Of a stretch of 44,357 bases of DNA, positions 1 through 7,683 are shown piece after piece. Each line of letters begins with the position of its first letter. The stretch's first letter is position 1. This DNA is from Acidobacteriota bacterium (GTDB lineage Bacteria > Acidobacteriota > Aminicenantia > UBA2199), in assembly GCA_018897435.1 (NCBI GenBank), contig JAHIKI010000036.1, positions 1-44,357 on the forward strand, in the 5' to 3' direction. The notes beneath the pieces are model-generated. The model saw only the letters and a program-made list of their open reading frames with translations, ran no database searches and had not been told where the DNA came from. The translations under genes and the position numbers were made by a program.

Positions 1-1
1 C

Positions 2-124
2 GGCAGCAAAAGTCAAAACGGTGCATCAACACTGGCTGTCATTATGAGCATCCTACAAACACTTAACCTTCAAAACAAACCGTTGATCCCGTCTCTGAAA
101 GAATCCATACTAAACTCGCTTTGA
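2..124 (+). pseudogene. C-terminal tail of a probable transposase (cut by window edge)
   Basis: The frame is open from the first bases and ends at TGA 122-124, giving about 40 residues that include GSKSQNGASTLAVIMSILQT. This resembles the extreme C-terminus of IS66-like transposases, where a conserved G-x-x-x-x-G stretch precedes a hydrophobic helix, but the match is by eye only. The rest of the gene lies outside the window, so I cannot tell whether it is intact. A further 39 codons stay open in the same frame after the stop, ending at TAG 242-244 (contains RQMKSRYLEYLLQKL). I do not recognise them; they could be debris of the same or a neighbouring gene. Confidence 0.4.
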
Positions 125-265
125 ACAACTGAATACTTACTCGCATCCAGGTTCATCCAGGCCCATTGGAACCACCGGGCTATGGCCAGCCGACAGATGA
201 AGTCACGCTATTTGGAATACCTGCTGCAAAAACTTAAGTATTAGGAGCCCCAGCCGAGATTTCGG

Positions 266-294
266 TTGTTTTTCGGCTGTGATTCTGGTATATT
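266..294 (+). promoter_or_regulatory. Probable promoter of the FKBP gene
   Basis: TTGTTT (266-271), a 17-base spacer and TATATT (289-294) preceded by TG one base upstream form an extended -10 promoter. A hairpin with arms CAGCCGA (251-257) and TCGGCTG (273-279) overlaps the -35 side. It has no T-run, so it is not a convincing terminator. Confidence 0.45.
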
Positions 295-323
295 AGCCGC
301 AAATCAAAACCAAGGAGTCGCCT

Positions 324-1061
324 ATGAAAAAATTCTACGTATTGGCACTGATCCTGCTTCTGGCCGGCCTGGGGGCCTGTCAAAAAGCCGTCAATGAAGC
401 CACAGTCAAACCCCTGAAAACTGCGGATCTTGACAACCAGAAAAAGAAAGTCAGCTACGCCATCGGCCTGGATATTGGCCAGAATTTCAAGAACAGGGCC
501 ATGGATATCGACATGGACATATTGTTCCAGGGACTGCGTGACTCGCAAAAAACGGAAAAGCCCCTGCTCGGCAGCGAAGAGATCCAAAAGGTCATGACCC
601 AATTCCAGCAGGACATGATGAAAATCGAGCAAGAAAAGCGCGCAACCCAGGGACAGGGCAACAAAAGCAAGGAAGAAGCCTTCCTCAAGGAAAACGCCCA
701 GAAACCAGGGATTAAAATCACGGCCAGCGGTCTGCAGTATAAAGTGATCACGGCAGGGAGCGGTCCTCTGCCCAAAGAGAGCGATACGGTGAAGGTCCAC
801 TACCGCGGCACCCTGCTGGACGGCACCGAATTTGACAGTTCCTATAAACGCAATGAACCTGCCGTTTTCCCGCTCAAAGGCGTGATCAAGGGTTGGACCG
901 AAGCCCTGCAGCTGATGAAAGTGGGTTCCAAATATCAGATTTTCCTGCCCAGCAATCTGGCTTACGGCGAACAGGGCGCCGGCCAGCTCATCGGCCCCAA
1001 CGCCTCCCTGATCTTCGACGTGGAGTTGATCGCCATTGAAAAGGCAGCAGCGGCAAAATGA
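324..1061 (+). CDS. FKBP-type peptidyl-prolyl isomerase, lipoprotein
   Basis: The product is 245 residues. It begins with a lipoprotein signal (hydrophobic run, then LGAC with Cys19), so it is expected to be lipid-anchored in the periplasm. Residues about 40-125 match the FKBP N-terminal dimerisation domain (KKKVSYAIGLDIGQNF). Residues about 135-240 are the FKBP catalytic domain with VKVHYRGTLLDGTEFDSS and GWTEALQLMKVG. The length and order are those of FkpA/Mip-type foldases, which speed proline isomerisation and act as chaperones for exported proteins. AAGGAG at 312-317 sets the ATG. The gene stands alone and is followed at once by a tspO fragment, so the downstream border is probably a recombination scar. 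Confidence 0.93.
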   Translation: MKKFYVLALILLLAGLGACQKAVNEATVKPLKTADLDNQKKKVSYAIGLDIGQNFKNRAMDIDMDILFQGLRDSQKTEKPLLGSEEIQKVMTQFQQDMMKIEQEKRATQGQGNKSKEEAFLKENAQKPGIKITASGLQYKVITAGSGPLPKESDTVKVHYRGTLLDGTEFDSSYKRNEPAVFPLKGVIKGWTEALQLMKVGSKYQIFLPSNLAYGEQGAGQLIGPNASLIFDVELIAIEKAAAAK

Positions 1062-1066
1062 ATTAG

Positions 1067-1207
1067 CCCAAATTGCTGGCCAGCGTGGTCACTATCTTCG
1101 CCTTCTCGAAAATATCTGCGCCCGCGGCCTGGCTGCTGGTTCCCTATCTCCTCTGGGTCAGTTTGGCTACGGCCCTGAACATCTCTATATATTTTCTGAA
1201 CCGCTGA
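1067..1207 (+). pseudogene. tspO: 3' remnant of a TspO/MBR-family gene
   Basis: Only about 46 codons remain, with no start codon and a stop directly upstream in frame. The piece PAAWLLVPYLLWVSLATALN followed by ISIYFLNR and TGA matches the fifth membrane helix and C-terminus of TspO/tryptophan-rich sensory proteins. The first four helices are missing and the fragment begins five bases after the FKBP stop codon, so a deletion has joined the two genes. Two kinds of interspersed repeat lie directly downstream (1225-1248 and 1267-1404), which makes repeat-mediated rearrangement a plausible cause. Confidence 0.78.
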
Positions 1208-1224
1208 TTGTTTATGAAACGCAC

Positions 1225-1248
1225 GTAGGGGCACGGCGTGCCGTGCCC
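1225..1248 (+). repeat. Family A REP palindrome (solo copy)
   Basis: GTAG followed directly by the palindrome GGGCACGGCGTGCCGTGCCC. It is identical to the copies around the RAYT gene at 9611-10759, more than 8 kb away, so the element disperses. It lies 17 bases after the tspO remnant stop. Confidence 0.85.
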
Positions 1249-1266
1249 TAAGCGAACCGAACTCTC

Positions 1267-1404
1267 GATCCCCCCGGCTAGCGCCACCCCCCTTAGTAAA
1301 GGGATTTTTTAACCTAAAACTGTCAGTTAGAAAAACATGAATTCCAAGATAGATTTCCTGTTTTTAATGTCCCCTCACTTAAGAGGGGATGCAGGAGGGA
1401 TTTA
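1267..1404. repeat. Family D C-run/G-run repeat (degenerate copy)
   Basis: Contains TCCCCCCGGCTAGCGCCACC at 1269 onward, then CCCCCCTTAGTAAAGGG, and 1371-1404 with CCCCTCACTTAAGAGGGG and GGAGGGATTT. The same words occur in the arrays flanking the DUF559 gene at 26242-26530 and 27016-27200. No gene is visible in this 200-base gap. Confidence 0.65.
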
Positions 1405-1460
1405 AAAGGTCGCCGATTTTTCTTACTTTTGCCTTTTGCCTTTTTACTTTTTCATTTCCC

Positions 1461-2882
1461 CTAACCACGCATCACCGAGTCGATGCTCTGGCCTTCCTGG
1501 CGGCGGGAATCGGCCCGCTTGAGCAGTATGGCGAAAACAAAGCCCACCACGCCCAGCAAGGCGAACATGAGCATGGTCGAGGTGTAATCGACCATGGCGA
1601 CGTTTTGGCCGTTGATCACCTTCTGCGTGGTATGAGCGTCGGAAATACGGCCGGCGATATAGGGAAAAAGCATCAACCCGACATTCTGAATATAGCCGAT
1701 TACGCCGAAGGCCGTGCCCAGTCTTTTTTCCGGAACCATCATCGGGATGGCGGCCCACAGGGCGGCAGGAACCAGCGACAGGGCAATGCCCACGACAAAG
1801 ATCGGGATGATGGGCGGGATATAGGTGTAGCCAAGCAGCAGGTGGCAGGGAATGAGCAGCAGCGATCCGAGCATCATCAATTTGGCCCGCTTGCCGAAGC
1901 GGTCCACCAGCCAGCCGAAGATCGGCGTGAAGATCATGGTGCCGAAGATCAGGGCCGATGCGATGGTACCGGCCATGATCTCACTGTATTTGAATTTCTG
2001 CACCAGAATATCAGGCGCGTAGGCCTGGAAAGGAAACACGGCTGAATAAAAGGTGACGCACAAAAGGGAAATGAACCAAAAGGAAGGGCTAAAGGAGAAA
2101 ATTTCTTTCAGGCGGAACTTTTCTTCAGGCTGGTTCGCGGCCCCAGCGAGGGCCAAACCGCCTTCGGCGATCGGGGCGCCTTCGCGGCCGCGCGCCTTCC
2201 GTTCCAGCCAAAGATACAAGAAATAGGTCGAAAAACCAATCAGCATTATAAAGGCAGCGAACCACAAAGCGTTGCGCAATCCCCAATGCTTAGCCACCGG
2301 TGCCTGGATATTAAGGGCCAGGAATGTTCCCAGACGCATGATGGTCAGGTTCAGGCCGTAGGCGAAGGCCAGTTCCTTGCCCTTGAACCAGCGGGCCAAT
2401 ACCTTGTTATTGACCACCAAAATAGCCTCGGCGCCCACGCCGTAGATGGCGCGCCCCAGCAGCATGACCTTCAATTGCGGGCTCCATTCGGGAAGAAAAG
2501 CGGTGCGCAACCATTCATAAACCGGGCCCAGGAGGTGCGGTAGGCTCTCCATGGCGCCCAGCGCCGTCAAAGCGGCGCCCAGGAAGCACAGGAAGCCGTA
2601 GAAGATGCCCGACTTTTTCAGGCCGAGCTTGTCGACCAACACGCCGGCGATCAGCAGCATGAGCAAAAAAACGTTGGCCACGGCATAGGCGGAGAAGAGC
2701 AACCCGTACTGCGACCCGGAAAAACCAAGCCCGCCCTGGGCCGGCGGCGCTTTGATCAAGCTGCCCAGCGGCGTCACCGAATCATAAATGAAGTATTGGG
2801 CGAAACAGATAAGGCTCATAATGGCCAGAACCAGCCAGCGAAAATAGGGTTTCAATGCACTTTTGTCAGAAATTGCCGTCAT
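1461..2882 (-). CDS. MFS transporter
   Basis: About 473 residues with roughly 12 membrane segments, so an inner-membrane major facilitator carrier. Typical loop motifs are visible, such as GVLVDKLGLKKS between early helices (motif A-like) and GWLVDRFGKRAK at the start of the second half. The substrate cannot be told from sequence. A TTG 18 bases upstream also opens the frame. I prefer the ATG at 2882 because AAAAGGAG sits five bases before it and the protein then starts at MTAISDKS. The C-terminal tail RRQEGQSIDSVMRG is cytoplasmic and polar. It runs in the same direction as the flbD-like gene upstream, with a gap of about 50 bases. Confidence 0.88.
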   Translation of the reverse strand: MTAISDKSALKPYFRWLVLAIMSLICFAQYFIYDSVTPLGSLIKAPPAQGGLGFSGSQYGLLFSAYAVANVFLLMLLIAGVLVDKLGLKKSGIFYGFLCFLGAALTALGAMESLPHLLGPVYEWLRTAFLPEWSPQLKVMLLGRAIYGVGAEAILVVNNKVLARWFKGKELAFAYGLNLTIMRLGTFLALNIQAPVAKHWGLRNALWFAAFIMLIGFSTYFLYLWLERKARGREGAPIAEGGLALAGAANQPEEKFRLKEIFSFSPSFWFISLLCVTFYSAVFPFQAYAPDILVQKFKYSEIMAGTIASALIFGTMIFTPIFGWLVDRFGKRAKLMMLGSLLLIPCHLLLGYTYIPPIIPIFVVGIALSLVPAALWAAIPMMVPEKRLGTAFGVIGYIQNVGLMLFPYIAGRISDAHTTQKVINGQNVAMVDYTSTMLMFALLGVVGFVFAILLKRADSRRQEGQSIDSVMRG

Positions 2883-2935
2883 GAAAACTCCTTTTTTCAA
2901 GTAGGCGCATGGTCAAGCCGGCAATAAAGAGGAAC

Positions 2936-3178
2936 TCATAGCGGCCGATTTTTTTTGTCCCTTTCGTTGGACTCCTGGTCATCAACGTTTCGGTTTTCTT
3001 CATTTATGCCGATCCGGTAGGCTTTAATTTTGGTCACTACGTCGGACAGTGTATTCTTGACCTGGATCTTTTCGCCGTTGAGCAGGGTGATGATCGTATC
3101 GGGATCGGCTGCAATGTCTTTTATCAAGTCAACATTCAACATGAATTCAAGTCCGTCCTGGCGAAACAACCTGATCAT
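2936..3178 (-). CDS. flbD: FlbD-family small protein
   Basis: Eighty residues; MIRLFRQDGLEFMLNVDLI and PDTIITLLNGEKIQVKNT match the short FlbD family (PF06289-type), normally encoded beside motA/motB in flagellar operons. The frame opens 21 bases further upstream. GGAGG lies nine bases before the ATG at 3178 and the family starts at this methionine, so I use it. The last 20 residues are highly charged and beyond the usual family length. No flagellar gene is nearby, so this is an orphan copy. Its role is unknown and the family link rests on the N-terminal 60 residues. Confidence 0.8.
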   Translation of the reverse strand: MIRLFRQDGLEFMLNVDLIKDIAADPDTIITLLNGEKIQVKNTLSDVVTKIKAYRIGINEENRNVDDQESNERDKKNRPL

Positions 3179-3306
3179 TTTTTGCTGCCTCCGCCTCATT
3201 ATATTGGGCGTAGCGAAATTTTAAATTAAGATGAATCATAGCACTTTTCTTTTTTTTTCACAATTTTTTCAAGTTCGAGCCGACAACAATGAAGCGAGTG
3301 GCAGGT

Positions 3307-3335
3307 TTGACTTTTTGTGCTGCCGTATCTATAGT
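3307..3335 (+). promoter_or_regulatory. Promoter for a leaderless methyltransferase mRNA
   Basis: TTGACT (3307-3312), a 17-base spacer and TATAGT (3330-3335) are followed after only six bases by ATG 3342. Transcription should therefore begin at or next to the start codon, and no Shine-Dalgarno sequence is present. Confidence 0.65.
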
Positions 3336-3341
3336 TCAGGC

Positions 3342-4097
3342 ATGGATGCCGAAAAATTCCACGATCATTACCTCCTGCAGGCCGAATGGCTGGCTCCGGG
3401 CCGGCACTGGCTCTACCGCAAGATCGGCCTGGCCAGCCATGAACGCATCCTTGACTTCGGCTGCGGCAGCGGCGTGATCACTGAAGAGATCCGGCATATC
3501 TGCGGCCGGCCGGTCACGGCCGTCGACAAAGACCGGGAGATACTGGAATTCGCCCGCGACAAATTCCCCAAAAACAAGTACCGCATCGGAAACGAAAACG
3601 ACTTGCTGAAGGAAAAGCAACGCTTCGACCTGATCGTGCTTTCCTTCGTTCTGATGTGGCAGCGCCGGCCGCTCCACTTTCTTGAGAAAATGAAAAAACT
3701 GCTCGCCAGCGGAGGAACGCTTCTGATCCTGGCCGAACCAGATTACGGCGGCAGGATCGATTACCCGCCCAAGCTCGATTTTTTAAAAGAGATCTTCAGT
3801 CACCATATCCTGCAATCGGGAGGCGATCCGTATCTGGGCCGCAAACTCAAATCCCTGCTGCAAAAATCGGGATTCCGATCCGATGTCGGCCTGGCCAGCT
3901 GCTTGAATTACCCCGAAAGCTACCAGTTGGACGTCTGGGACCGAGAGTGGCGGTTCTGGAAGCAACTTGCCGGCCTGAATGATCTGACCCTGAAAAAAAT
4001 CCGCCGCCTGGAAATAAACGCCGGCCGACACCGGGAACGGCTGGTGATTTTCCCTGTCTTCTACGCGATCGCCACTCCCCTTAAAAAGCGAATTTGA
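3342..4097 (+). CDS. Class I SAM-dependent methyltransferase
   Basis: 251 residues from the chosen ATG. The glycine-rich SAM-binding motif I is ILDFGCGSGVITEEI (about residues 36-50). An acidic residue follows in VTAVDKDREI, and DLIVLSFVLMW is the post-motif region. The rest of the fold and the C-terminal half are ordinary for small-molecule methyltransferases; the substrate is unknown. The frame is open upstream to 3231, but the added 37 residues (FSQFFQVRADNN) look non-coding and the promoter 3307-3335 would lie inside them, so I start at 3342. The 3' end overlaps the convergent kinase-like gene by 17 bases. Confidence 0.85.
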   Translation: MDAEKFHDHYLLQAEWLAPGRHWLYRKIGLASHERILDFGCGSGVITEEIRHICGRPVTAVDKDREILEFARDKFPKNKYRIGNENDLLKEKQRFDLIVLSFVLMWQRRPLHFLEKMKKLLASGGTLLILAEPDYGGRIDYPPKLDFLKEIFSHHILQSGGDPYLGRKLKSLLQKSGFRSDVGLASCLNYPESYQLDVWDREWRFWKQLAGLNDLTLKKIRRLEINAGRHRERLVIFPVFYAIATPLKKRI

Positions 4098-5904
4098 TCG
4101 AAACGGTGAGCCAGACCTTGACCTTGACACCGTCCTTCAAGGCCGGCGTATATTTCCATTTTAAAAGAGTATCTTCCAACTCCGATTTAATATCGGCTGG
4201 CACATTACCCGTCAATAACTTTATTTTCGTGACATTGCCGTTTTCATCGACAAGGATCATGGTCGGGACGGTGAAAACCTTGCCTTGGTATTTGTTCTTC
4301 ATGGAAGCGGTGATTGAGGGCGGGTTACCGGATATTTTTTCTGGTTTGGCTGTGACTTCGTTCAGAGAGACCTGATCCCCTTCCTTGACCCTGGCCGCCT
4401 CGATGCGTTTCTTTTCAGCTTCTTGCTGCTTCAGTTTTTCCTCTTCTTTCTTATTCTTTTCCAATTCATCCTGAGTTTGTTTTTCTGTTTCTTCCTTTTT
4501 CACCCGGTCGGTTTCTTCCTGCTGTTTCCGTTTTTCATCCTCGGCCTTCATCCGGACCTGTTCTTCTTCCTTCTTCCTCTTCTGTTCTTCCAGGCGCTGT
4601 TTTTCGAGTTCGATGACCTTTTTTTGAGATTCATCGGCCGTGGCTTTCGATAACTCCAACTCCTTGATCTGGTCGGCCATGGCCTTGATCTGGGCGGATT
4701 GTTCCTGCAAGGCCTTTTGGCGCTGATCTTCCAGTACACGTTCTTGAGCGGCTATCTCGCCTGATTTTTTTCCGGAACTCACAACAAAGAAGATCCCGAT
4801 GGCGCTGGCGAGCAAAACCACGCCCAGCACCGGCCAAAGCCACCCCGGCAATTTCTTGCGCTCATCCAACCCATCCAGTATACCGCTGACCAAGTCATCT
4901 TTTGCCTGCCTGATTTGGGCCGGTTCTCTTTTGGGTTCGGGCACCACGTACTCCAGTTCCTGCTTGAGAATCTTGTCTTCCTCCTCGATACTTTCACCAT
5001 AAAGCGAATTCATGAAATAAGCCAGGTTGAAGGTGATGGAAGACAACTCTTCGATATGAAAGTAATTGGCGATAAAATCCTTGAAATCCTTGATGGACAG
5101 GAATCGTTTCAACGGATCGGGATTCAGGGTTTTTTTGAAAAAAGTGATAACATTGGTCAGAAAACTCTTGTCCGTAGATGGCATGTATTGTTTGAAAGTC
5201 AGGTTAGCGAACTTGGCATCAAAATCTTCGCCGGCGGCATAGGAGAAATATTTTCCCGTCAGTATCCGGTACATCAGATATCCAAGGTGGTAGACGTCTG
5301 ATTGGGTAACAATTTTTTCCTTTCTGATGAATTCCGGTGTTAGCCAGGAGCCGTAACGCTTTTCCATTTCCAAGTAGAACTGCTCATCCTTTTCCAAGTA
5401 TGGGAAAATACCGTAGTTCTTCAAGAATATCTTGCCGTCATAATGGACCAGAATGTTGTCGGGAGTAAGAAAACCGTGGAAAGATTTCTCGCCGCTGACA
5501 ATGATAGAGGATCCGACTTCGATGATATCGGCGATGGCGATGCAGGTCGACATGGCCAGATCAAAATTGAAGGACATGCCCTTCTTTTCCGTGTCGACCA
5601 AGATCTGTTCGAAATTTTTCCCTTTAAAGTAGTCAAACACCAGCTGGTTCTGCTTTTCATTGACAATGACCTTTCCCGGCGAATACAAAAAGGGAATGTT
5701 CGATTTTTTTATCCCTTCCAGGAGAATTTTAACCCTTTTCCACATATCGGCATTGCTGGAAATGAAAGGGCTCACCTCGCAAAGCAGCTTATGGCCAACA
5801 GGCTTGCGGTTCTGGATCGGGGCTACGCGGTAATTGCTGCCCATGGTGTCGGAAAACAAATCCCGGTAATACAGATAATCGTTCATCATTTTGTATTCTT
5901 TCAT
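4081..5904 (-). CDS. Membrane pseudokinase with coiled coil and TonB-type C-terminal domain
   Basis: 607 residues in four parts. Residues about 30-285 follow a Ser/Thr kinase fold: HGFLTPDNILV (143-153) stands where HRDxKPxNIL is expected, NYG (163-165) where DFG is expected, then TPEF (189-192), SDVYHLGYLMYRILTGKYF (202-220) and NPDPLKRFLS (261-270). The catalytic Asp, its Lys partner and the metal-binding Asp are all replaced, so this should be a pseudokinase. One membrane helix spans about 354-376. Residues 383-525 are a highly charged Glu/Lys/Gln coiled coil. Residues about 535-607 resemble the TonB/TolA-like C-terminal domain (GNVTKIKLLTG, LLKWKYTPALKDGVKVKVWL), placing it in the periplasm. 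GAGGG precedes the ATG. The gene is monocistronic. Confidence 0.82.
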   Translation of the reverse strand: MKEYKMMNDYLYYRDLFSDTMGSNYRVAPIQNRKPVGHKLLCEVSPFISSNADMWKRVKILLEGIKKSNIPFLYSPGKVIVNEKQNQLVFDYFKGKNFEQILVDTEKKGMSFNFDLAMSTCIAIADIIEVGSSIIVSGEKSFHGFLTPDNILVHYDGKIFLKNYGIFPYLEKDEQFYLEMEKRYGSWLTPEFIRKEKIVTQSDVYHLGYLMYRILTGKYFSYAAGEDFDAKFANLTFKQYMPSTDKSFLTNVITFFKKTLNPDPLKRFLSIKDFKDFIANYFHIEELSSITFNLAYFMNSLYGESIEEEDKILKQELEYVVPEPKREPAQIRQAKDDLVSGILDGLDERKKLPGWLWPVLGVVLLASAIGIFFVVSSGKKSGEIAAQERVLEDQRQKALQEQSAQIKAMADQIKELELSKATADESQKKVIELEKQRLEEQKRKKEEEQVRMKAEDEKRKQQEETDRVKKEETEKQTQDELEKNKKEEEKLKQQEAEKKRIEAARVKEGDQVSLNEVTAKPEKISGNPPSITASMKNKYQGKVFTVPTMILVDENGNVTKIKLLTGNVPADIKSELEDTLLKWKYTPALKDGVKVKVWLTVSIKFAF

Positions 5905-6075
5905 TTTTCCCTCGCTTTGTTATTAAAAGTGCAATATATAAAATAAAATAAATAAATTCAATAGGCCGGATCGATTTTATAATTTTTATGGCTGGCGGAC
6001 TGAATTTGAAAAGGGGGCGGGTCTATGATAGAATTTTTAATCCAGGCAACCTTTCAAAATGTCCAAGGAGGCACC

Positions 6076-7302
6076 ATGGGGAAAAGAATCTGGCTGGGTA
6101 TCTTTTTGCTGACAGCCCTCTGCGCCTGCAATGGGAAATTTGCCGCGGAACAAGCGAAAAAAATGGCGGGCGCTTATGACGAACTGACAAGCAAATACGA
6201 CCGCCTCAATGACCGCTTGAACAGCAAATTGAAGAAAACCGGCAGCAACCGCTTGCCTGACCAATTCGTCAGTGAATACAACCGCATCATGACCGAGAAA
6301 AGACAGGAACTGGAAGCTCTGCTTAAGAAAAACGAAAACAGCGCCGCCAGCGACGATCTGGATCTGCTGCGCAGTAAGATATTGATCGAGATAGGCCGTT
6401 TTGATGACGCCGAAAAGATTATCGACCGCTTGAGCGGGAGCACGGCGTATCTTGCCACAGAAGCAAAACTGCAAAAGGTCATTCTCCACCTGATCAGGCG
6501 CCGGCACGTGCTGGCGGTCGAGCTGTTCAGGGAACTTGAGCCCGGCATCAAAAAAGACATACAATTTTACAACATTTGCCTGGCATTGGCTTTTTCCAAT
6601 CCCGATGCCGCGGTCCGGGAAGAATATTCGCTCAAATTGATCCAAACCCCCGACCTGCCAGCGAAGGTCAAGCATATGACGGCCAGGGTCTACGCCAATT
6701 TGGCCATGCTGGCCAAGGAAAAACGCCAGGCCGAAAATGCCAAAAACTACCTGCAAAAAGCCCTGGCTTTTGAAAGCGAAGCGGACATGAAATTGAACTG
6801 GGAAAATGAACTGAACCAACTCTCCCTTTTGGACCAGCCGCCCCCGCTCCTCGCTGCCGAAACCTGGCTCAATTCCCAGCCGCTGACATTGGCCGAACTC
6901 AAGGGCAAGGTAATTGTCATCGATTTTTGGGCCCCCTGGTGCAATCCCTGCCGCCAAGTGATGCCAAGCTTGCTCGAGCAATACGAAAAAAACAAGGACA
7001 AGGGTTTGCTGGTCATCGGTTATACCAGACTGTACGGCAGATACAGCGATGACCTGGAAAAAAAGGACAAGGTCAGCGCCAGCGAGGAATTGGCCCTAAT
7101 AAAAAAATATTTGGCCAGAAATAAAATTTTCTACCCAGTGGCCGTTTCCAGCGAAGGTTCAGGCTTTGACACCTATGGCGTGACAGCCATTCCAACCATG
7201 GTTTTTATTGACCGCCAGGGCAAAGTCGCTTTCATCAAAACCGGGTCCGGTACCAGCAAGCAGATCCAGGACATGATCGCTTCTCTGCTGGCGGTGAAAT
7301 AA
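6076..7302 (+). CDS. TlpA-like thioredoxin-fold lipoprotein with long helical N-domain
   Basis: 408 residues. The start at 6076 has AAGGAGG (6065-6071) in front; the frame is open 17 codons further but without signals. A lipobox LCAC gives lipid attachment at Cys18. Residues about 20-260 are helical and repeat-like (tetratricopeptide-style pairs such as YLATEAKLQKVILHLIRR and NAKNYLQKALAFESEADM). Residues about 265-405 are a TlpA/ResA thioredoxin domain with WCNPC (Cys289, Cys292) and the cis-proline loop AIPTMVFIDRQG. It probably handles disulfides at the outer face of a membrane. Its stop codon overlaps the next start as TAATG, so the two thioredoxin-fold genes are translationally coupled. 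Confidence 0.87.
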   Translation: MGKRIWLGIFLLTALCACNGKFAAEQAKKMAGAYDELTSKYDRLNDRLNSKLKKTGSNRLPDQFVSEYNRIMTEKRQELEALLKKNENSAASDDLDLLRSKILIEIGRFDDAEKIIDRLSGSTAYLATEAKLQKVILHLIRRRHVLAVELFRELEPGIKKDIQFYNICLALAFSNPDAAVREEYSLKLIQTPDLPAKVKHMTARVYANLAMLAKEKRQAENAKNYLQKALAFESEADMKLNWENELNQLSLLDQPPPLLAAETWLNSQPLTLAELKGKVIVIDFWAPWCNPCRQVMPSLLEQYEKNKDKGLLVIGYTRLYGRYSDDLEKKDKVSASEELALIKKYLARNKIFYPVAVSSEGSGFDTYGVTAIPTMVFIDRQGKVAFIKTGSGTSKQIQDMIASLLAVK

Positions 7303-7607
7303 TGGAAAAGATCAGCTTGGCGGAATTGGACCAAAAACTGCTATCATCCACTTTTGTCCTTCTTGATTTCTCTTCACCCGGCTGCACCCCCTGCCAAAAG
7401 ATCGCCCAGGGCTTGCCGGCTCTGCTTATTGAATTGCAACCTGCGCCCATCGCGGCCTACGAAGTGGATATCAGCCGCGAGGCATTGATCGCCGCCAGAT
7501 TTTTCGTTCTGGGAGTCCCCACTTTAATCTTGTTTAAAGGAGGATTGGAAATCGGTCGCTTCAATTCTCTGCCCAAAACCGATACAATCAAACGCCTCTT
7601 GTCCTGA
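7302..7607 (+). CDS. Small thioredoxin-like protein
   Basis: 101 residues, a complete thioredoxin fold. The active site is PGCTPC (Cys28, Cys31) rather than the usual WCGPC, and VPTLILFKGG holds the cis-proline. No signal peptide is seen, so it is probably cytoplasmic, unlike its lipoprotein neighbour upstream with which it shares one base (TAATG). The two may act as a relay, but that is inference from coupling alone. Confidence 0.85.
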   Translation: MEKISLAELDQKLLSSTFVLLDFSSPGCTPCQKIAQGLPALLIELQPAPIAAYEVDISREALIAARFFVLGVPTLILFKGGLEIGRFNSLPKTDTIKRLLS

Positions 7608-7639
7608 AAATGGGACAGTTCGGCGCCATGGTAGCAATT

Positions 7640-7666
7640 ATGAATTGGCATTTGAAATGCATTCAT
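7640..7666 (+). promoter_or_regulatory. Inverted repeat upstream of the barrel gene
   Basis: GCATTT G AAATGC (7648-7660) is nested inside ATGAAT (7640-7645) and ATTCAT (7661-7666), ending about ten bases before the GGAGG of the barrel gene. It could be an operator or an mRNA hairpin that gates translation. There is no direct evidence for either. Confidence 0.3.
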
Positions 7667-7683
7667 GCTAGCGGAGGTTTAAA

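Noticed and set aside
1389-2045. Plus-strand open frame of 218 codons opposite the first MFS gene
   Set aside because: Its His/Gln/Gly-rich product is the usual reverse image of membrane-protein codons.
6037-6981. Minus-strand open frame of 314 codons opposite the thioredoxin lipoprotein
   Set aside because: The real gene on the plus strand has a lipobox, a ribosome site and a WCNPC motif; the antisense product has none.
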